From assembly GCF_000712295.1 (NCBI RefSeq), contig NZ_JMKI01000053.1, forward strand, positions 1 to 59,365: a stretch of 59,365 bases of DNA. Direction: 5' to 3'. This DNA comes from Synergistes jonesii. Lineage in GTDB: Bacteria; Synergistota; Synergistia; Synergistales; Synergistaceae. Every line of letters begins with the position of its first letter. Within the stretch, counting starts at the first letter, position 1. Both the position numbers and the translations under genes were made by a program. This document shows positions 55,451 through 59,365 of this stretch, in pieces. Under the pieces are notes generated by a model. It saw only the letters and a list, made by a program, of their open reading frames with translations. It did no database searches and had not been told where the DNA came from.

Positions 55451-56041
55451 GTGGCTCTTATCAAATGCTCAGAATGTGGCAAAGAGATTTCAGACAAAGC
55501 GTCCGCTTGTCCGCACTGCGGCTACCCAATGGGCGAGATAAAAGTAACAGAGGTGGAGCGCCCCGCGCAGGAAGCGCCGTCCGTGCAGGTAGAAGCGCAC
55601 CCCCCGACGGCAGAACCCCCGCACAAGAAGTCCTCCATTATGATTTTCGTGGCTTTTTTAGTCATTTTGACCGCGGTGGCGCTTGCGTTCGCAAGTTTCG
55701 ACGACCGAACGAAAACGGCTAGACAAAATAACGAAGGCAAGACAAAAACAATCCCCACAAACGCCACTCGGGTAGAAACTGTTTCTAAGCCGGAGCCATA
55801 CATTCCATATGAATTCGCTAAAGATTTTGTTCGCGATAGACTGGTAGCGCCAAGCACGGCAAAATTCATGCCAATCTCCCGAGTTCATTATGTCCTTTAC
55901 CCTGACCAAAAGACATGGAGAATTACTTCGTTTGTTGACAGTCAGAACGCTTTCGGGGCGATGGTGAGAACGAAGTGGTCGGTTAAGCTGATCGAGACTA
56001 AGGATACATGGAAGCTGCTAGACATAAAGTTTGAGCAATAA
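55451..56041 (+). CDS. Zinc-ribbon membrane protein
   Basis: A 196-residue protein: an N-terminal zinc ribbon (Cys7-x2-Cys10 in CSECG and Cys20-x2-Cys23 in CPHCG), a Pro-rich linker (about 38-60), one membrane helix (about 62-82) and a C-terminal soluble domain of about 90 residues that looks alpha/beta. Similar zinc-ribbon/TM proteins occur widely beside mobile genes; the C-terminal domain is not recognised. GTG start with AGGGGAGG 7 nt upstream. Orientation N-in is inferred. Confidence 0.75.
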   Translation: MALIKCSECGKEISDKASACPHCGYPMGEIKVTEVERPAQEAPSVQVEAHPPTAEPPHKKSSIMIFVAFLVILTAVALAFASFDDRTKTARQNNEGKTKTIPTNATRVETVSKPEPYIPYEFAKDFVRDRLVAPSTAKFMPISRVHYVLYPDQKTWRITSFVDSQNAFGAMVRTKWSVKLIETKDTWKLLDIKFEQ

Positions 56042-56119
56042 ATCTCCTTATCTCAATCACAGAATCAATAATATAAAGTAATAGGCATTATAATAGGATA
56101 CCAGGAGGAGGGGATGAGC

Positions 56120-56332
56120 ATGTCTCCAACGAAGACGATGGAAAGAGAGAAAGCGGCAAACATATTCCTGTCGCTCGACGAAGAGAATTTCGACCGCGCC
56201 GCAAGCTACATCGCATATCTGGCGGAGATGGAGCGCCTTGAAGATGAGGATGACATCGCTTACATTGAAGCCCATAAAGACGAGCCTTCCGTCCCGCTGT
56301 CCGATGTGTTAAAGGAGCTGGGCCTTGGGTAA
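56120..56332 (+). CDS. RelB-like antitoxin
   Basis: A 70-residue acidic protein with a helical start and the C-terminal VPLSDVLKELGLG pattern that is common in RelB/Phd-type antitoxins whose DNA-binding part is reduced. The ATG at 56120 is chosen since GGAGGAG ends 9 nt upstream; ATG 56114 is too close. It overlaps the next gene by 8 nt, the usual antitoxin-toxin coupling. The assignment rests mainly on its neighbour. Confidence 0.75.
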   Translation: MSPTKTMEREKAANIFLSLDEENFDRAASYIAYLAEMERLEDEDDIAYIEAHKDEPSVPLSDVLKELGLG

Positions 56333-56591
56333 GTACTCCGTGAGGCTGAAAAAAAGTGAAGAGAAAGCGCTCGCCTCTTTTGATGCCTCAACTCAAAGGG
56401 CCATAGCGGCGAAGCTGCTTTCTCTCGCGAAAGACCCATACCCGCAGGGGTGCAAGAAAATTCATGGGCTAAAAAACACATGGCGTATACGCAGCGGAAA
56501 TTTTCGCATAGTTTACGCCGTGCATGAAGACATTCTGCTTATCCTCGTGATAAGGATAGGCGATAGAAAAGACGTCTACAAGGGAATGTAA
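56325..56591 (+). CDS. RelE/ParE-superfamily toxin
   Basis: An 88-residue toxin with the family core: KYSVRLKKSEEKALASF near the start, KKIHGLKNTWRIRSGNFRIVY and ILLILVIRIGDRKDVYK. The Arg residues in WRIRSGNFRIVY and the final RKDVY match mRNA interferase-type RelE. The frame is intact. A TTG start follows AAAGGAG by 7 nt and lies inside the antitoxin end. Likely an active toxin-antitoxin pair, in contrast to the broken yafQ upstream. Confidence 0.88.
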   Translation: MGKYSVRLKKSEEKALASFDASTQRAIAAKLLSLAKDPYPQGCKKIHGLKNTWRIRSGNFRIVYAVHEDILLILVIRIGDRKDVYKGM

Positions 56592-56640
56592 ATGATATTT
56601 ACCATGCAAGATAAGATTATGGGTTCCAGAGGTAAAAGCA

Positions 56641-58251
56641 ATGTGTGCGCTTTTAAAACTGTTTGTCGTCTTATTTATTCTTTATATATTCATGCCAAAG
56701 GATTTAATGGTAATATTTGCCGTGGTAGGAGGCATAACGGCTGTCTTTTGGGCATCACAGCGGAACAAGCCGTCCCCACCCGTTCCAAGCTCCCCGCCTA
56801 CTCATAAACGGCGGGAGCCGCTAAATCCGCCTGCAGCGCCCAAAACAATAAACGCAGATTGGAATATAAGCGTTTCCTTTAGCAAATCCCGCAGTGCAAA
56901 TTTTGAACGCGCCCTGTTTCTTGCACGAGAGGCCCCCAAGTTCGAACAATTTGATAATGCTGAAAACACGGTATATCAGGCGACATTCTCGGCGCAGCCG
57001 CATGATTACATGCGGTTTGTCAAGCTATATGAGATGATTTCCGGCTGGAAATCCACGCACGTTATGATTTGCGGAGAGCTTGTTGACAGGAAAATAGTAA
57101 GTAATCTTAATTATTGTTATGGTGACAGAATACGCTCCGGCAATCCGGATTTTTGCTACGGCGCAAGCCACATGACGGCAAATCCATTTGGGTGCCACAG
57201 ATTGCAAATCAGCGCGTGCAATAACCCGTGGATTAAGTTTTTCCGCCCCGTTGGCGATGGTAGTTATAAACTGGATAAAAAGGCTATGAAGGCGCGCATT
57301 GACAGCTTCGCCGCAATTTATCGACATTGTCCCGTGTTTGATTATGGTGAAATCCTGCTGAAATTGGAACTCCTGCCCGATATTGTTTCAGGGCGTGAAT
57401 ATCACGAAATATACGAGAACGAAAACGGCCCTGTACTCTCTGCCGAAGAAGCGGACACAATAAACAGTGGCGCGTGGCTTCATAATCCGACGATACATAA
57501 GCTGTTCCAAGGACAAGATGAAGAGACGACAAATAAAATTCTTAACGCTATTAAAGTTGGATATGCAGGAGGGGAAACTAATTCGCAAATAAAACAACGC
57601 ATCGATAAACTCGTAGAGAGTTCGGCAAAAAACGAATCTCTTCCTACCCCAAAAACCATTGCACAAACAGCAGCTTTGGCTATGGCCAACACGGCGCGGT
57701 TGGAGATGTACCGCAAGAACGCGGACATCATCCTTTGCATTCAGTGGCTTGCGGCGCTCGACCTTCGCACGTGTATTGAGTGTGCGGAGCTCGACGGCAA
57801 GTATTGGGATTTGGACGGCAATCCTATAGGGCATGAAATCCCGTTCGTCCCGCCGCCGGTGCATTCCAATTGCCGTTGTACACTCGTCCCTGTTACGTCT
57901 TTAGATGCGGAGCTTGACGAAAACGGCAACGTGGTAGATAAACGTACGCCGCTGTCCACCCGCGCAAGCAAGGACGGTCAGGTGCCGGCGACGTGGTCTT
58001 TCGAAAAATGGTTCGACTCCTTAAGCGAAGAAGAACAGGAGAGGTACCTGGGGACGTCGAGATTTACACTGATGAAAAGCGGTGAAATCAGCTTTTCCGA
58101 CTTAGTAAACAAAAAGGGGAAAATCAAAACTATTTTAGAATTGGGACATCCTGAAATGCCTGACGATCTGCCGCCACAAAATCAGCCCGCCCCTAAAAAA
58201 TCAAGAAGGAAACGGAAGCCTCAAGAACAACAAACAAATAGTTCTGCGTAG
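56641..58251 (+). CDS. Membrane-anchored MuF-domain (phage head morphogenesis-like) protein
   Basis: An N-terminal membrane segment (about 5-40) is followed by a Pro-rich linker, an unrecognised Cys-containing region (about 65-280, including FCYGASHM and FGCHRLQISACNNPW), and a Mu gpF-like domain (about 340-425): LDLRTCIECAELDGKYW near 373-389 and PPPVHSNCRC near 404-413. The C-terminal 110 residues are Lys/Pro-rich. Length 536. No capsid, portal or terminase gene is nearby, so it is not part of a visible prophage. MuF domains also occur in polymorphic toxins; a fusion of that kind is possible. No enzyme motif recognised. Confidence 0.7.
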   Translation: MCALLKLFVVLFILYIFMPKDLMVIFAVVGGITAVFWASQRNKPSPPVPSSPPTHKRREPLNPPAAPKTINADWNISVSFSKSRSANFERALFLAREAPKFEQFDNAENTVYQATFSAQPHDYMRFVKLYEMISGWKSTHVMICGELVDRKIVSNLNYCYGDRIRSGNPDFCYGASHMTANPFGCHRLQISACNNPWIKFFRPVGDGSYKLDKKAMKARIDSFAAIYRHCPVFDYGEILLKLELLPDIVSGREYHEIYENENGPVLSAEEADTINSGAWLHNPTIHKLFQGQDEETTNKILNAIKVGYAGGETNSQIKQRIDKLVESSAKNESLPTPKTIAQTAALAMANTARLEMYRKNADIILCIQWLAALDLRTCIECAELDGKYWDLDGNPIGHEIPFVPPPVHSNCRCTLVPVTSLDAELDENGNVVDKRTPLSTRASKDGQVPATWSFEKWFDSLSEEEQERYLGTSRFTLMKSGEISFSDLVNKKGKIKTILELGHPEMPDDLPPQNQPAPKKSRRKRKPQEQQTNSSA

Positions 58252-58289
58252 AAGCTATAATTAAGGGAATAATAAAGAGGAGGGTTTTC

Positions 58290-58415
58290 ATGAAAAAATT
58301 AGCGCTTTGCCTTTTTCTCACATTTGCATTTGCCTCCAGCGCTCTTGCGTTGCAAGAAATTTCCAAAGCGGTATATGACATCGGTGGAAAACTGCTGCGG
58401 GAACGCATAAAATAG
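58290..58415 (+). CDS. Small exported peptide, 41 residues
   Basis: A signal peptide (MKKLALCLFLTFAFASSALA) is followed by a 20-residue mature part that is charged and amphipathic. GAGGAGGG lies just upstream of the ATG, an excellent ribosome-binding site. It is 38 nt past the MuF-domain gene and may be co-transcribed. No homologue recognised. Its stop lies just before the IS element boundary, so a longer gene may have been cut by the insertion. Confidence 0.55.
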   Translation: MKKLALCLFLTFAFASSALALQEISKAVYDIGGKLLRERIK

Positions 58416-58480
58416 AAAAGCCGAGCGTCTAAGGGAGAGTATAACAAATTCTGTGTAAACTCCATAGAGAAGAAAGCAAG

Positions 58481-58519
58481 CCTCCTGGATTGGTGTTAAG
58501 ATAAATTCAATCCAGGAGG
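58481..58519 (+). promoter_or_regulatory. Hairpin that sequesters the transposase ribosome-binding site
   Basis: CCTCCTGGATTG (58481-58492) and CAATCCAGGAGG (58508-58519) are perfect 12-bp inverted copies with a 15-nt loop. The second arm contains AGGAGG, the ribosome-binding site of the transposase ATG at 58528. Messages starting upstream of the arm would fold and block translation. Confidence 0.75.
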
Positions 58520-58527
58520 ATATTTTT

Positions 58528-59365
58528 ATGGCAAGACAGAGAAAACTGACACCGGAAAGAAAAGCGCTTATTCAGAGTCTCCTTTCCCACTACAAACCGG
58601 AAGACGCCCAGGACGTACAGGCTATGCTGAGGGATCTTCTCGGAGATACGATCCAGCAGATGCTGGAAGCCGAGATGGATGACCATCTCGGTTACAGCAA
58701 ATATGACTACAAGAACAAGCATACAGATGACAGCCGCAACGGCTACAGCCCTAAAACAGTCACCTCTTCGGCCGGAGATATCCCGATCGACGTCCCCAGA
58801 GACCGCAAGGGTGACTTCGAACCGCAGTCAGTCAAAAAGAACCAGACCGATATCTCAAATATAGAGGATCAGGTCCTGTCCATGTATGCAAAAGGCATGA
58901 CGACCCGGGATATCTCGGCTCACCTGCAGTCTATCTACGGTGTGGATGCCTCTGCTGAAATGATTTCGCGAATGACGGATCGAATTCTGCCGATTGCCAA
59001 AGAATGGCAGAACCGGCCGCTGGCCAAAAAGTATGCAGTCGTCTTTATGGACGCCGTGCATTTCAATGTGAGGCAGGACGGCCGAACCGTCAAGAAAGCC
59101 GTTTATGTTGCTATTGGGACAAGACTGGACGGGCATCGTGAAGTCCTTGGCCTGTGGGTCGGCGGAAATGAGAGCGCCAAGTACTGGGTCGGTGTCCTTA
59201 ACGAGATCCGTAATCGCGGCACCGAAGATATTTTCATTATCTCCGTCGACGGCCTGACAGGCTTTGCAGATGCGATAAGCGCCGTATATCCCAAGGCCGA
59301 AATCCAGCGCTGCATTGTCCATCAGATCCGTTACACGACAAAATTCGTCTCTTACAAGGACATAA
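58528..59365 (+). CDS. IS256-family (mutator-type) transposase, truncated by the window end
   Basis: 279 codons are present. The N-terminal part has the usual LLGDTIQQMLEAEMDDHLGY (about 38-56) followed by the RNGYSPKTV region. The first catalytic Asp175 lies in VVFMDAVHF, the second Asp241 in ISVDGLTGF, and the CxxH motif (Cys262, His265) in RCIVHQIR; the Glu lies beyond the edge. Full members have about 400 residues. ATG 58528 has AGGAGG in the sequestering hairpin. No lesion is seen in the visible part, so it may be active. Confidence 0.93.
   Translation, partial: MARQRKLTPERKALIQSLLSHYKPEDAQDVQAMLRDLLGDTIQQMLEAEMDDHLGYSKYDYKNKHTDDSRNGYSPKTVTSSAGDIPIDVPRDRKGDFEPQSVKKNQTDISNIEDQVLSMYAKGMTTRDISAHLQSIYGVDASAEMISRMTDRILPIAKEWQNRPLAKKYAVVFMDAVHFNVRQDGRTVKKAVYVAIGTRLDGHREVLGLWVGGNESAKYWVGVLNEIRNRGTEDIFIISVDGLTGFADAISAVYPKAEIQRCIVHQIRYTTKFVSYKDI

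Larger units (their letters stand above)
58432..59365 (+). mobile_element. IS256-family insertion sequence, left part
   Basis: The element begins near 58432-58464 with a terminal-repeat-like stretch (GAGTATAACAAATTCTGTGT, about 58437-58456; the TTCTGTGTAA core is typical of IS256 ends), then a leader with a hairpin and the transposase. The right end is beyond the window. The exact left boundary and target duplication cannot be set without the other end. Confidence 0.75.

Overview
The window reads as a chromosomal segment of a GC-rich, double-membraned bacterium, most likely of the phylum Synergistota (Cloacibacillus/Synergistes-like; inference). The main clues are three exported proteins ending in a Gly/Ser-Cys, hydrophobic helix, basic tail of the Synergist-CTERM type, a TonB-dependent outer-membrane receptor, and the 5' part of a 16S rRNA gene whose sequence could settle the genus.

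1-4.6 kb: partial 16S rRNA (minus strand), a divergent class A penicillin-binding protein, and a dGTPase-family HD hydrolase. 4.6-24.2 kb: a minus-strand train of housekeeping genes that overlap or nearly touch: tRNA-Gln, glmU, prs, rplY, pth, mfd, mazG, a NifU-like scaffold, phoH, pgpH, ybeY, cdd, era, recO, glyQ, glyS and ppdK. It joins cell-wall precursor supply, translation, ribosome maturation, DNA repair and c-di-AMP breakdown. 24.5-26.7 kb: three plus-strand genes, a PerR-type peroxide sensor with operator-like palindromes, a CPBP membrane protease and an unrecognised exported protein.

26.7-44.2 kb: minus strand again. It holds the c-di-AMP/cell-wall cluster cdaA-cdaR-glmM-galU, endonuclease IV, a TRAP (MtrB) homologue, dnaE, dnaX, an M48 protease, a thioredoxin reductase with a degenerate thioredoxin tail, prmC/prfA, a DUF1385 membrane protein, thyX and rpmE.

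44.5-52.9 kb: a four-gene minus-strand operon behind a clear cobalamin riboswitch. It encodes two GLUG-repeat surface proteins, a BtuB-like receptor and a propeller-like secreted protein; three of the four carry the Synergist-CTERM tail. This is the best candidate in the window for an undescribed system: a B12-controlled corrinoid capture apparatus analogous to BtuB-BtuG of Bacteroides, but with another anchor.

53-59.4 kb: an accessory region, visibly lower in GC. It contains a DinJ antitoxin with a broken YafQ toxin, an NYN-domain protein behind a short structured leader with its own promoter, an integrase remnant, a zinc-ribbon membrane protein, an intact RelBE-like pair, a membrane-anchored MuF-domain protein, a 41-residue exported peptide, and an IS256-family element (cut by the window edge) whose transposase ribosome-binding site lies inside a perfect 12-bp hairpin.
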